Below, one piece after another: positions 52,505 through 61,344 of a DNA stretch of 64,000 bases (its first letter is position 1; each line of letters starts with the position of its first letter). Source of the stretch: Myxococcota bacterium (lineage in GTDB: Bacteria > Myxococcota_A > Bradymonadia > UBA7976 > UBA1532). Under the pieces are notes generated by a model. That model did not search any database and was not told the DNA's origin. It saw only the letters and a list, made by a program, of their open reading frames with translations. The translations under genes and the position numbers were made by a program. The DNA lies in NCBI GenBank assembly GCA_963169045.1, contig CAUJDF010000002.1, forward strand, positions 62,001 to 126,000, read 5' to 3'.

Positions 52505-54536
52505 GCGCCTGGGCGGGCTCATCGCGTCGCTCGCGGCGGGTCTGGTCGTCGTCACGCCCCTCGATCTGCGCGCCCAGGCGATCTTCGGCGTCGGCGTCTT
52601 CTTCGCCTCGCTCCTGCTCGCGCGGCGCCGCGGCGCCGGCACGCGCCTGGCGCTCGTCGTCATCTCCGTCGTCGTCTCGGGGCGCTATCTGTGGTGGCGC
52701 ATGACGACGACGATGGGATCCGAGCGGCCGCTGGACGCGGTGGCCGCCTGGCTCCTGCTCGGCGCCGAGCTGTACACGTTCGCCGTCCTGCTGCTCGGCT
52801 ACGCGCAGACGGTGTGGCCGCTGCGGCGCAAGCCCGTGCCGCTGCCCGACGACCGCGCCCGCTGGCCGACGGTCGACGTCTTCATCCCGACGTACGGCGA
52901 GCCCCTCGAGGTGGTGCGCGCGACGGTGCTGGCCGCGCAGGCCCTCGACTGGCCGGCGGACAAGCTGGTCGTGCACCTGCTCGACGACGGCCGCCGCCCG
53001 GCTTTCCGCGACTTCGCGGCGAAGGCCGGCGTGCGCTACCACACGCGGCCCGGCAACGAGCACGCGAAGGCGGGCAACCTCAACGTCGCGCTCGGACGCT
53101 CCCACGGCGAGCTGGTCGCCGTGTTCGACTGCGACCACGTGCCGGTGCGGTCGTTCCTGCAGCTCGCCGCGGGTGGCTTCCTGCGGGACCCGCGGCTCGC
53201 TTTCGTCCAGACGCCGCACCACTTCCACTCGCCGGACCCGTTCGAGCGCAACCTCGGCACCTTCAGGCGCGTGCCGAACGAAGGCGATCTGTTCTACGGG
53301 CAGATCCAGCCCGGCAACGACGCCTGGAACGCCGCCTTCTTCTGCGGCTCGTGCGCCGTCATCCGGCGCGCCGCGCTCGCGGACATCGGCGGGTTCGCCG
53401 TCGAGACGGTCACCGAGGACGCGCACACCGCCCTGCGCATGCACCGTCGCGGCTGGCGCAGCGCCTACCTCGCCGTCCCGCAGGCGTCGGGCCTCGCCAC
53501 CGAGAGCCTCGCCGCGCACGTGGGCCAGCGCATCCGCTGGGCGCGCGGCATGGCGCAGATCTTCCGCATCGACAACCCGCTGTTGGGGCGCGGGCTCGGG
53601 CTCATGCAGCGCCTCTGCTACGCGTCGGCGATGCTGCACTTCTTCTACGGGCTGCCGCGCCTCGTCTTCCTGACGGCGCCCGTGTTCTACCTGCTCTTCG
53701 GCGCCCACATCTTCAACGCCCCGCCGGCCACGGTCATGGCCTACGCGCTCCCGCACCTGGCGCACCTCGTCCTGACGAGCTCGCGCCTGTCGGGACGCTG
53801 GCGACACTCGTTCTGGGCGGAGGTGTACGAGGCCGCGCTGGCGGTGTACGTGCTCCTCCCCACCGCGCTGGCGCTCGTCGCGCCGAAGCTCGGCCACTTC
53901 AAGGTGACGGCGAAGGGCGGCCGCACCGAGAAGGGCTGGTTCGACCGGCGGATCGCGCTGCCGTACCTGATCCTGCTGGGCCTGAACCTGTGCGCCTTCG
54001 CCGCGGGTCTGTGGCGCTGGCGCGCCCACCCGCACGAGCACGACGTCGTGCTGATCAACCTGGTCTGGTGCGCCTACGACCTGCTGATCATCGGCGCGAC
54101 GCTGGCGGTGGCGCGGGAGCGACGGCAGGTGCGGGCGGTCTGGCGCGTGCCGGTGGCCGAGCCGGCGGTGCTGCGCCTCGAGGGCGAACGCACGCTCGCG
54201 GCGACGACCGCGGACCTGTCGATGGGCGGGGCCGCGCTGCGGCCGTCGGCGCCGTGCGCGCTGCGGCCCGGCGACCGGCTCTCCGTCGGGTTCTTCCTCG
54301 ACGGGATGGAGCGGCCCGTCCCCGCGCGGGTGGTCCGCGCCGACGGCGAGCTGCTGCGCGTCCGCTTCGAGGCGCACACGACCGACGAGGAGCGCTGGGT
54401 CGTGCGCTCGCTCTTCGGGCGCGCCGACGTCTGGGCGCGCGGCTGGACGCAGCGTGAGCCGGACCGTCCGCTGCGCGCCCTCGGCCGCATCGCCGGGCAC
54501 GCGCTCGGCCTCGCCTTCCGGAGGAGGTCCGCGTGA
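52494..54536 (+). CDS. bcsA: BcsA, catalytic cellulose synthase subunit with PilZ domain
   Basis: The 680-residue inner-membrane glycosyltransferase (GT2) joins UDP-glucose into beta-1,4-glucan and extrudes it. It has about eight transmembrane helices, with the catalytic domain (~125-370) between them. The motifs are complete: D164-D-G, D212-C-D214, T-E-D309 and Q345-R-I-R-W349. A C-terminal PilZ domain has R543-x-x-x-R547 and D574-L-S-M-G-G, so binding of cyclic di-GMP should relieve gating as in known BcsA proteins. It overlaps bcsQ and is followed by bcsB (GTG overlapping its stop). The order bcsRQABZC follows the E. coli-like operon type. Confidence 0.95.
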   Translation: MSTERLGGLIASLAAGLVVVTPLDLRAQAIFGVGVFFASLLLARRRGAGTRLALVVISVVVSGRYLWWRMTTTMGSERPLDAVAAWLLLGAELYTFAVLLLGYAQTVWPLRRKPVPLPDDRARWPTVDVFIPTYGEPLEVVRATVLAAQALDWPADKLVVHLLDDGRRPAFRDFAAKAGVRYHTRPGNEHAKAGNLNVALGRSHGELVAVFDCDHVPVRSFLQLAAGGFLRDPRLAFVQTPHHFHSPDPFERNLGTFRRVPNEGDLFYGQIQPGNDAWNAAFFCGSCAVIRRAALADIGGFAVETVTEDAHTALRMHRRGWRSAYLAVPQASGLATESLAAHVGQRIRWARGMAQIFRIDNPLLGRGLGLMQRLCYASAMLHFFYGLPRLVFLTAPVFYLLFGAHIFNAPPATVMAYALPHLAHLVLTSSRLSGRWRHSFWAEVYEAALAVYVLLPTALALVAPKLGHFKVTAKGGRTEKGWFDRRIALPYLILLGLNLCAFAAGLWRWRAHPHEHDVVLINLVWCAYDLLIIGATLAVARERRQVRAVWRVPVAEPAVLRLEGERTLAATTADLSMGGAALRPSAPCALRPGDRLSVGFFLDGMERPVPARVVRADGELLRVRFEAHTTDEERWVVRSLFGRADVWARGWTQREPDRPLRALGRIAGHALGLAFRRRSA

Positions 54537-56584
54537 ACCTCGCGAAGCTCCTGTGGATCCTGGCGCTCGCCGGGCCCGCCGAGGCGACGGAGTGGACCGA
54601 CGCGCCGCTCGAGCGCCTGGGACTGACCGACGACGTGCGCGCGGCCTCGACGCAGCCGGCGCTGACGCTGCCCTTCGCGGCGCGCGGGGACCGCGTGCTC
54701 GTCGGCGCCCGGCTGCGCCTCGACCTGGGCCCGGCGCCGGCGGGCGTGGACGGCCTCGAGGTGCGCGTCAACGACGAGCCGGTCGGCTTCGTGGAGGCCA
54801 GGCCCGGCCCGCACGTCCTGGACGTCGACGCGGACCTGCTCGGCGATCGCAACACGCTCACCCTGAAGCTGCTCGGCGCGGAGCGCGCCTGCGTGCCGCC
54901 GGGCACCTGGCGCTTCGTCGCCGGCGGGCGGCTGGCGCGGCGCAGCGTCCCGCTCGCCCTCCCGGACGACCTCGGCGCGCTGCCCCTCCCCTTCGTCGAT
55001 CCGGACTTCGACACGGCGCCGGTCGTGCCGGTCGTCTTCGCCGTGCCGCCGTCGCCGGACGAGGTGCGCGCCGCCGCGCTCGTCGCCGGCTGGTTCGGCC
55101 TGCGCACGGAGCAGCCGATCGAATTCTCCATTGGTTACGGGGCGTTGCCCGACACGAGCGCCGTCGTCGTCGCCACGCGTGCCGGCGTGGCGGCGCTCGG
55201 CCTGCCGGCGGACGACCGCGCCGCCGTGCGCCTGTTGCCGCACCCGCGCGCGCCGGCCCACAAGGTGCTCGTCGTCTCCGGCGCCGGTGCGGCGGGGCTC
55301 GAGGCCGCCGCGCGAGGCTTCGCGCGCACGACGCCGCCGCTGTGGGGCGCCGTCCTCGCGTTCGGCAGCGCGGCGCCGCCGGCCCCCCGCGCGGCCTACG
55401 ACGCGCCGCGCTGGGTGCCCGATCGGCGCGACCTGCGGCTCGGCGACCTCGGCGACCGGCTCGTCCACGCCGGGACCGCGGGCGGCACGCTGCGCGTCGC
55501 GTTCCGCGTGGCGCCCGACCTCTTCCCCTGGCCGGACGCCCACGTGCCGCTCGACCTCGTGTACCGCGTGCGCGCGCCCGCCGGCGCGCCCCCGCGCCTC
55601 GCCGTCCAGCTGGGCGATCGCTTCGTCGCCGCGCTGCCCGTCGAGGGGGACGCCTGGCGGACGGCCCGCCTGCGCCTGCAGGGCGTGCGCGGCCGCGCCG
55701 AGCTGCGCGTCCACGTGGAGCCCGCCGCCTGCGAAGGCCCCATCGAGGTGGAGATCTCGCCGGACTCGCGCCTGCGCCTCGCCGGCGTGCCGCACCTCAC
55801 GCGCCTGCCCGACGTCGATCGCTTCGTCTTCGACGGCTTCCCGTTCACCCGGCGAGCCGACCTGGGCGAGACGGCGCTCGTGCTGCCCGACGCGCCGCGA
55901 CCCGAGGAGGTGGGCGCCGCGCTCTCGTGGATCGCGCGTTTCGCCACCGTCACCGGCGTCGTCGCCGAGCGGCTGACGGTGCTGCCGGCCACCGGCGTCG
56001 AGCCCGGCCTCGACGCGGACCTGCTCGTCGTCGAGGCTGCCGACCGCGCCGGCGCGTGGCGCGGGGCCGTGCCGATCGAGCTGCGGGACGGGGCGCTCGC
56101 GCCGCAGGCGCCCGGGATCGCCGACTGGTGGTCGTCGCTCGCCGCTGCGCGCTGGCCCGCAGGCGACCGCGCCCGCGCCGCCCGTTGGCTCGAGGGCGTC
56201 GGTCCCGCCGGCGCGATCACCGGCGCCGAATCGCCGCTGCTGGCCGGCCGGGCGCTCGTGCTCGTCACCGCGGCGACCCCCGCCGCGCTGCCCGACGCGC
56301 CCTCGGCCACAGGCGTGACCGAGCGGACGGGCGCGCGCGGCGACCTGCTGCTGGTCGCCGGCGACCGCCGCGCCCTGTTCGCGCTCGGCGCCGGCCACGA
56401 TGTGGGCGCGGTGCCGGGATGGACGCGCGTGCGCTGGTTCCTCGCCAGCCACTGGGTGCTCCTCTTCGCCGCGATCTTCGCCGCCGCGTTCGGCTCCTCG
56501 CTGGCGCTGCGGCGCCTGATCGCCCGCAACCACGCCAGACGGCTCGCGGATCCCGGCGAGGGCGGCCCATGTCCGCCGGCGTGA
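54533..56584 (+). CDS. bcsB: BcsB, periplasmic cellulose synthase subunit
   Basis: The 683-residue protein has a signal peptide, alternating carbohydrate-binding-like and flavodoxin-like domains (TLTLKLLGAERACVPPGTW, YGALPDTSAVVVATR, VEPAACEGPIEVEISPDS), and a C-terminal transmembrane helix (~650-672, SHWVLLFAAIFAAAFGSSLAL). BcsB guides glucan through the periplasm and its last helix packs on BcsA. The GTG at 54533 follows GGAGGA and overlaps the bcsA stop. The bcsZ ATG lies 16 bp before its end. The length is close to but a little below typical BcsB. Confidence 0.92.
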   Translation: MNLAKLLWILALAGPAEATEWTDAPLERLGLTDDVRAASTQPALTLPFAARGDRVLVGARLRLDLGPAPAGVDGLEVRVNDEPVGFVEARPGPHVLDVDADLLGDRNTLTLKLLGAERACVPPGTWRFVAGGRLARRSVPLALPDDLGALPLPFVDPDFDTAPVVPVVFAVPPSPDEVRAAALVAGWFGLRTEQPIEFSIGYGALPDTSAVVVATRAGVAALGLPADDRAAVRLLPHPRAPAHKVLVVSGAGAAGLEAAARGFARTTPPLWGAVLAFGSAAPPAPRAAYDAPRWVPDRRDLRLGDLGDRLVHAGTAGGTLRVAFRVAPDLFPWPDAHVPLDLVYRVRAPAGAPPRLAVQLGDRFVAALPVEGDAWRTARLRLQGVRGRAELRVHVEPAACEGPIEVEISPDSRLRLAGVPHLTRLPDVDRFVFDGFPFTRRADLGETALVLPDAPRPEEVGAALSWIARFATVTGVVAERLTVLPATGVEPGLDADLLVVEAADRAGAWRGAVPIELRDGALAPQAPGIADWWSSLAAARWPAGDRARAARWLEGVGPAGAITGAESPLLAGRALVLVTAATPAALPDAPSATGVTERTGARGDLLLVAGDRRALFALGAGHDVGAVPGWTRVRWFLASHWVLLFAAIFAAAFGSSLALRRLIARNHARRLADPGEGGPCPPA

Positions 56585-57675
56585 CCGCGCTCGCCGTCGC
56601 CCTCTCGTGCGGTCCCTGGCCGCTGTGGGAGGCGTACGCGCGGCGCTTCGTGAGCGACGAGGGGCGCGTGATCGACCGGAGCGCCGGCGACCGCACCACG
56701 TCGGAGGGACAGGCGTACGCGCTGTTCTTCGCGCTCGTGGCGGGCGACGACGCGCGCTTCGACCGCGTGCTGTCGTGGACGCGGGACAACCTGGCCGCCG
56801 GCGACCTGCGCGCGAACCTGCCCGCGTGGTGGTGGGGGCGCGACGCGCAGGGCGCCTGGCGCGTGCTCGACACGAACGCGGCCAGCGACGCCGACCTCTG
56901 GATCGCCTACACGCTGCTCGAGGCGGGGCGCCTGCGGCGGGATCCGGCGCTGGCCGAGCTCGGCCGCGCCGTGTCCGCCACGATCGCCGCGCGGGAGGTG
57001 GCGGACCTGCCCGGCCTCGGGCCGATGCTGCTGCCGGGTCCCGTCGGCTTCGCGCTCGACGGCGGGCGCTGGCGCCTCAACCCCAGCTATCTGCCGCTGC
57101 CGGTGCTGCGCGGCCTCGCGGACGCGCGCGCGCCCGGTCCGTGGGCGGACGTCCGCCGCAGCACGCTCCGCCTGCTCCGCGAGGGCAGCCCGCGCGGCTA
57201 CGCCCCCGACTGGATCGTGTGGGACGCCGCGCGCGGCTTCGTGGACGACCCCGTCTCCGGGCCGGTGGGCAGCTACGACGCCGTGCGCGCCTACCTCTGG
57301 GCGGCGATGGCCCCGCCGGGCGATGCGGCGGCCGAGGCCGTGCGGCGGGCCCTGACGGGGCCGTTCGCGCACTTCGCGCGGCACGGCCGGGTGCCGGAGC
57401 GCGTGGACGTCCGCACCGGCGCGGCGCAGGGCGCGGGACCCGTGGGCTTCGCCGGCGCGCTGCTGCCGGGCGCCGTGCGGCGCGGCGACGCGGCGGCGGC
57501 GGCGAGCCTGCGCGCCGCCCTCGCCGCCGCGCGGGCCGACGGCCTCTACGGGCAGCCCCCCGCCTACTACGACCAGAACCTCATCCTGTTCGCCACGGGC
57601 TACGGAGACGGATGGTACCGCTTCGACGAGAAGGGCCGGCTGCGGCTCCGGCGCGAGGGCTGCGCTCGGCGCTGA
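56569..57675 (+). CDS. bcsZ: BcsZ, GH8 endo-beta-1,4-glucanase
   Basis: The 368-residue periplasmic cellulase of glycoside hydrolase family 8 trims glucan during synthesis. The acid E46 (TTSEGQAYAL) and base D237 (GSYDAVRAYLW) correspond to E55 and D243 of E. coli BcsZ. Further family segments are LDTNAASDADLWIAY and NPSYLPLPVL. The N-terminus has a short hydrophobic signal (VTALAVALSCG). The ATG at 56569 overlaps the bcsB end by 16 bp. Confidence 0.94.
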   Translation: MSAGVTALAVALSCGPWPLWEAYARRFVSDEGRVIDRSAGDRTTSEGQAYALFFALVAGDDARFDRVLSWTRDNLAAGDLRANLPAWWWGRDAQGAWRVLDTNAASDADLWIAYTLLEAGRLRRDPALAELGRAVSATIAAREVADLPGLGPMLLPGPVGFALDGGRWRLNPSYLPLPVLRGLADARAPGPWADVRRSTLRLLREGSPRGYAPDWIVWDAARGFVDDPVSGPVGSYDAVRAYLWAAMAPPGDAAAEAVRRALTGPFAHFARHGRVPERVDVRTGAAQGAGPVGFAGALLPGAVRRGDAAAAASLRAALAAARADGLYGQPPAYYDQNLILFATGYGDGWYRFDEKGRLRLRREGCARR

Positions 57676-60600
57676 CCGCCGCCGCGCAGGGAACGGGCGC
57701 CGCGTGGCTGCTGCTGGCCGGCGTCCTCGTCGCCGACCCCGCGGGCGCCGCGCCCCCACCCGGGGAGGGCGCCGCGAAATCGATGGACGCGGCGAGCCCG
57801 GCCTCCGCGGCGGGCGCGGCGCCCGCCGTTCCGGACGGGACCGCGTCCGGGGAGGGCGCGCCGCCGTCGCCCGGCGACGGGGCCGCGGCGCTCCTCGAGC
57901 GGGCGCGCCGCTGGGCCGCGCTCGGCCGCGAGGACCGCGCCGCCGAGGCTTGGCGGCAGCTGCTCCGCAGCGATCCGGCACAGCCCGACGCGCTCTTCGG
58001 GCTGGGCGTGATCGCGGCGCGCGCCGGGCGGAGCGACGAGGCGCGGCGCCTGCTCGCGAGGCTGCTCCCGGACGACCCACGCGCGCGGTCCCTCGCGAAA
58101 GCGATCGAGGTCGGCACCGACCGCGACCGCCACCTGGCGAAGGCGCGCGCGGCGGCGCGGGCCGGCGACGCGGAGGTCGCGGTCGCCGCGTACCGCGCGC
58201 TCTTCGGCGACGGCCCGCCCCCCGACGCGCTCGCCGTCGAGTTCTACGAGACGCTCGCCGGCACCGACGCCGGCTGGGAGGAGGCGCGCGACGGTCTGCG
58301 GCGCCTCGCGCCCGACGGCCTCGCCTACGCACGCGTGCTGACCTGGCGCGAGCCGACGCGCCGCGAGGGCCTCGACCGGCTCGCCGCCCTCGCGCGCCAG
58401 CCGGCGACGGCGGCGGCGGCGAAGCGCGACGGCCTCCAGGCGCTCCGCTGGCTCGATGTGCAGGCCGGCGAGGCCGAGCGGTTCCGCGCGTGGCTCGCGG
58501 TGTTCGGACCCGACGAGGCGCTCGCGCGGCGGCCGCGCCGGACGCCGCCGGACCTGGCGCCCGCGTGGGCCGCCCTCGCGCGCGGCGAGCTCGACCGCGC
58601 CGACGCGCTCTTCGCGCGCCACGACGGCGACGCGCAGGCGCTCGCCGGGCAGGCCGCGGTCGCGCTCCGGCGGGAGGACTTCGAGCGCGCGCGGACGCTC
58701 CTGCTGCGCGCGAAGGCGAAGGCGCCCGGACGCCCCGAGCTGTGGGCGCGCGCCCTGCGCGGCGCCGAGTTCTGGCTGAAGATGCGCGCCGCGGCGCTGG
58801 CCGCGCCCGCCCTGGCGCCGCGTCTGTACGAGGAGGCCGCCGCCCTCTCCCCCGAGGACCGCCACCACGCCGACGCCGCGCTCGGCCGCCACGCGCTCGC
58901 CACCGGTCGCCCCGCCGAGGCCGAAGCGCCGCTGCGGCGCGCCGTCGACGCGCGGCCGCGCGATCCCGACCTGCTGCGCGACCTGATCGAGGTCCTGCTG
59001 CGGACGCAGCGCGAGGCCGACGCGGCGGCGATCAACGCGCGGCTTCGGGCGCTCGACCCGAAAAAGGCCTTGTCGGACGCGCGGTTGCGGGCCGAGGTCC
59101 TGCGCCTGCGCGCCGCCGGCGCCGAGGACGAGGCGGCGCGCGCCCTCCTCCTCCGGGCGCGCGAGGCGGACCCCACCGATCCGCTGGTGCTGCTCGACCT
59201 CGTGTACGCCCACCTGCGTCTGGGCGAGGTGGCCGAGGCGCGCGCCCTCCTCGACGTGCTGCCGACGGGGAGCCCGGCGCGGGCGCTCGTCTTCGAAGCC
59301 GAGGGCCGCCACCGCGACGCCCTGCGGGCGCTGCCGAAGGACGCCGAGCCCGGCCTCCGCCGGCGGCTCGAGCTGCGCGTCGCCCTCGTGGGGGCGCGCG
59401 GCCGCGTCGAGCTGCTTCGTCTCTTGCGCGGCGTCGAGGACGACCCCGCGCTGATGGGCCTCGTCGCGTCGGCGTGGTCCGAACGGGGCGATCACCGCCG
59501 TGCGCTCGACACGTTCGAGGCGGCGCTGACGCGCGCGCCCTCGCCCCCGACCGCGCTCCGCCTGCAGTACGCGGCGGCGCTGCTGCGCGCCGGCCACGAC
59601 ACGGAGCTCGACGCCACGCTCGACGAGCTGGCGGGCGATCCGGCGACCACGGCCCGCGAGCGCCGCGACCTTGTCCGCCTGCGGATCGGCGCCGCCGTCC
59701 GGCGCGCGGACGCGCTGCGCGAGCGCGGCGAGCTCGAGGCCGCCTACGCCGCGCTCGCCCCCGCCCTCCGCGACCACCCCGGCGACCGGACCGTGCTCGG
59801 CGCGCTCGCCCGCCTCTTCCACGGCGCCGGCGCCTACGAGGACGCCGGCGCCGCCTGGGCGAAGGTGCTCGACGCGGCGCCCGACGACCTCGCGGCGCGG
59901 CAGGGCGCCGTCCTCACCGCCCTCGCCGCCGGGGAGCCCGAGGCGGCGGAGCGGCTCGTCGACGAGGGCCTGAAGCGCCGGCCCGATGACGCGGGCATGC
60001 AGCTGCTCGCCGGCCGCTACTTCGCGCGCATGGACGAGGACGAGCGCGCCCTCGACGCGCTCCGCCGCGCGCGCGCGCTGGCGCGGGCCCCGCAGCCGCT
60101 GGTCCAGGCCGCCGACGACCGCTTCGGCGGCGGCTCGCTGCCGTCCGAGATCCAGCGTGAGATCGACGTGTTGCGACGCCGGCAGCACGTGCAGGTCGGC
60201 GGCGCGACCGAGATCCGACGGCGCGACGGCGAGCCCGGCTTCGGCGCCGTCGACGGCCTGCGGACGCCGGCCCACGTCCGCGTCCCGCTCGGGGTCGCCA
60301 CGCACGCCACCTTCACCGCCGAGCCCGTGCTGCTCGACGCCGGCACGCTGGCCCTCGACGACGCGAACGTCGCGCGGCGGTTCGGCTCGGTCGGCGCCCG
60401 CGGGCTGCGGGGCGGCGCGCCTCGGGACCAGGCCGCCGAGGGCGTCGCGATCGGACTGGCCTGGCGCTTCCGCGGCCTGACGCTCGACGTGGGCTCGACG
60501 CCGCTCGGCTTCCCCGCGCGCGCCATCGTCGGCGGCGTGCGCTGGGACGGGCGCCTGGGCCCGGTGGGCCTCGCCGTCGACGTCGCGCGCCGGCCGGTCG

Positions 60601-61250
60601 AGGACAGCCTGCTGTCGTTCGCCGGCGCCCGCGATCCCGCCACCGGCGACGTGTGGGGCGGCGTGGTGCGTCAGGGCGCTCGCCTCGAGGCGCGCGGCAC
60701 CGTGCGGCGCCTCGACTGGCGCGCGTCCGGCGGCGCGCACCACGTCACGGGCCACGACGTCGCCGGCAACTGGCGGATCGAGGGCGGCGCCGGCGCCGAC
60801 TGGCCGCTGTACGACCGCGACGCGGCGCGCTTCACCGCCGGCCTCGCCGTGTCCGGCATGGCCCACGAACACGACCTCGGCCACTTCACGCTCGGCCACG
60901 GCGGCTACTTCAGCCCGCAGCGCTTCCTGCGCGCCGGCGTGCCGTTCTCCTGGACCGGCGTCGCCCGCCGCCTGCGCTGGGAGGTGCGCGCCGCGCCCGG
61001 CGTGAACTGGTTCCGCGAGGCCGACGCCCCCTTCTACCCGGACGACGCGACCCTCCAGGCCGCCGCCGGCGACGTCCACCGCGGCCAGACGCGCAGCGGG
61101 TTCGCGTTCGACGGCCTCGCGGTCCTGGGGCACACCTTCGGCGAGGGCCTCGACGCCGGTCTCCGCGCCGGCGTCCACGGCGCCCGCGACTACGAGGAGT
61201 GGACCGCCGGGCTCTACCTCCGCCTCGACTTCCAGTCCCGCGCCCCGTGA
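57612..61250 (+). CDS. bcsC: BcsC, TPR and outer-membrane beta-barrel cellulose exporter
   Basis: The 1212-residue protein has a signal peptide after a longer charged leader (hydrophobic WLLLAGVLVADPAGA), a TPR-rich periplasmic part (~95-840) and a C-terminal beta-barrel (~855-1212), which carries the family's final barrel strands (GLYLRLDFQSRAP). E. coli BcsC is similar in length and build and exports cellulose. No ATG or GTG lies after the bcsZ stop before the signal peptide. The ATG at 57612, inside bcsZ with GGAG about 6 nt upstream, gives a complete signal and is preferred; a 64-bp overlap results. CTG starts at 57660 or 57672 are the alternative. Confidence 0.88.
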   Translation: MVPLRREGPAAAPARGLRSALTAAAQGTGAAWLLLAGVLVADPAGAAPPPGEGAAKSMDAASPASAAGAAPAVPDGTASGEGAPPSPGDGAAALLERARRWAALGREDRAAEAWRQLLRSDPAQPDALFGLGVIAARAGRSDEARRLLARLLPDDPRARSLAKAIEVGTDRDRHLAKARAAARAGDAEVAVAAYRALFGDGPPPDALAVEFYETLAGTDAGWEEARDGLRRLAPDGLAYARVLTWREPTRREGLDRLAALARQPATAAAAKRDGLQALRWLDVQAGEAERFRAWLAVFGPDEALARRPRRTPPDLAPAWAALARGELDRADALFARHDGDAQALAGQAAVALRREDFERARTLLLRAKAKAPGRPELWARALRGAEFWLKMRAAALAAPALAPRLYEEAAALSPEDRHHADAALGRHALATGRPAEAEAPLRRAVDARPRDPDLLRDLIEVLLRTQREADAAAINARLRALDPKKALSDARLRAEVLRLRAAGAEDEAARALLLRAREADPTDPLVLLDLVYAHLRLGEVAEARALLDVLPTGSPARALVFEAEGRHRDALRALPKDAEPGLRRRLELRVALVGARGRVELLRLLRGVEDDPALMGLVASAWSERGDHRRALDTFEAALTRAPSPPTALRLQYAAALLRAGHDTELDATLDELAGDPATTARERRDLVRLRIGAAVRRADALRERGELEAAYAALAPALRDHPGDRTVLGALARLFHGAGAYEDAGAAWAKVLDAAPDDLAARQGAVLTALAAGEPEAAERLVDEGLKRRPDDAGMQLLAGRYFARMDEDERALDALRRARALARAPQPLVQAADDRFGGGSLPSEIQREIDVLRRRQHVQVGGATEIRRRDGEPGFGAVDGLRTPAHVRVPLGVATHATFTAEPVLLDAGTLALDDANVARRFGSVGARGLRGGAPRDQAAEGVAIGLAWRFRGLTLDVGSTPLGFPARAIVGGVRWDGRLGPVGLAVDVARRPVEDSLLSFAGARDPATGDVWGGVVRQGARLEARGTVRRLDWRASGGAHHVTGHDVAGNWRIEGGAGADWPLYDRDAARFTAGLAVSGMAHEHDLGHFTLGHGGYFSPQRFLRAGVPFSWTGVARRLRWEVRAAPGVNWFREADAPFYPDDATLQAAAGDVHRGQTRSGFAFDGLAVLGHTFGEGLDAGLRAGVHGARDYEEWTAGLYLRLDFQSRAP

Positions 61251-61269
61251 GGCCCTCGGCCCCCTCGCC

Positions 61270-61298
61270 TTGACCCCCGCCCCCCGCCCGCCGACTAT
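61270..61298 (+). promoter_or_regulatory. sigma70-type promoter of the DUF1552/DUF1592 operon
   Basis: TTGACC (61270-61275) and GACTAT (61293-61298) are 17 bp apart in the 94-bp gap behind bcsC. Transcription would start ~61305, in the left arm of the inverted repeat described at 61301. Five of six bases match at the -35 and three of six at the -10. Confidence 0.45.
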
Positions 61299-61300
61299 CG

Positions 61301-61338
61301 CCCCGTTCGTTTTGTGAGTTTTCATCACTCGAACGGGG
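61301..61338 (+). promoter_or_regulatory. inverted repeat enclosing the ribosome site of the DUF1552 gene
   Basis: CCCCGTTCG (61301-61309) pairs with CGAACGGGG (61330-61338), with GTGA/TCAC pairs inside. The right arm contains most of the GGGGGAAG ribosome site before the ATG at 61345. As RNA it could hide the ribosome site; as DNA, at the predicted transcription start, it could be an operator. AT content is locally high. Confidence 0.45.
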
Positions 61339-61344
61339 GAAGCC

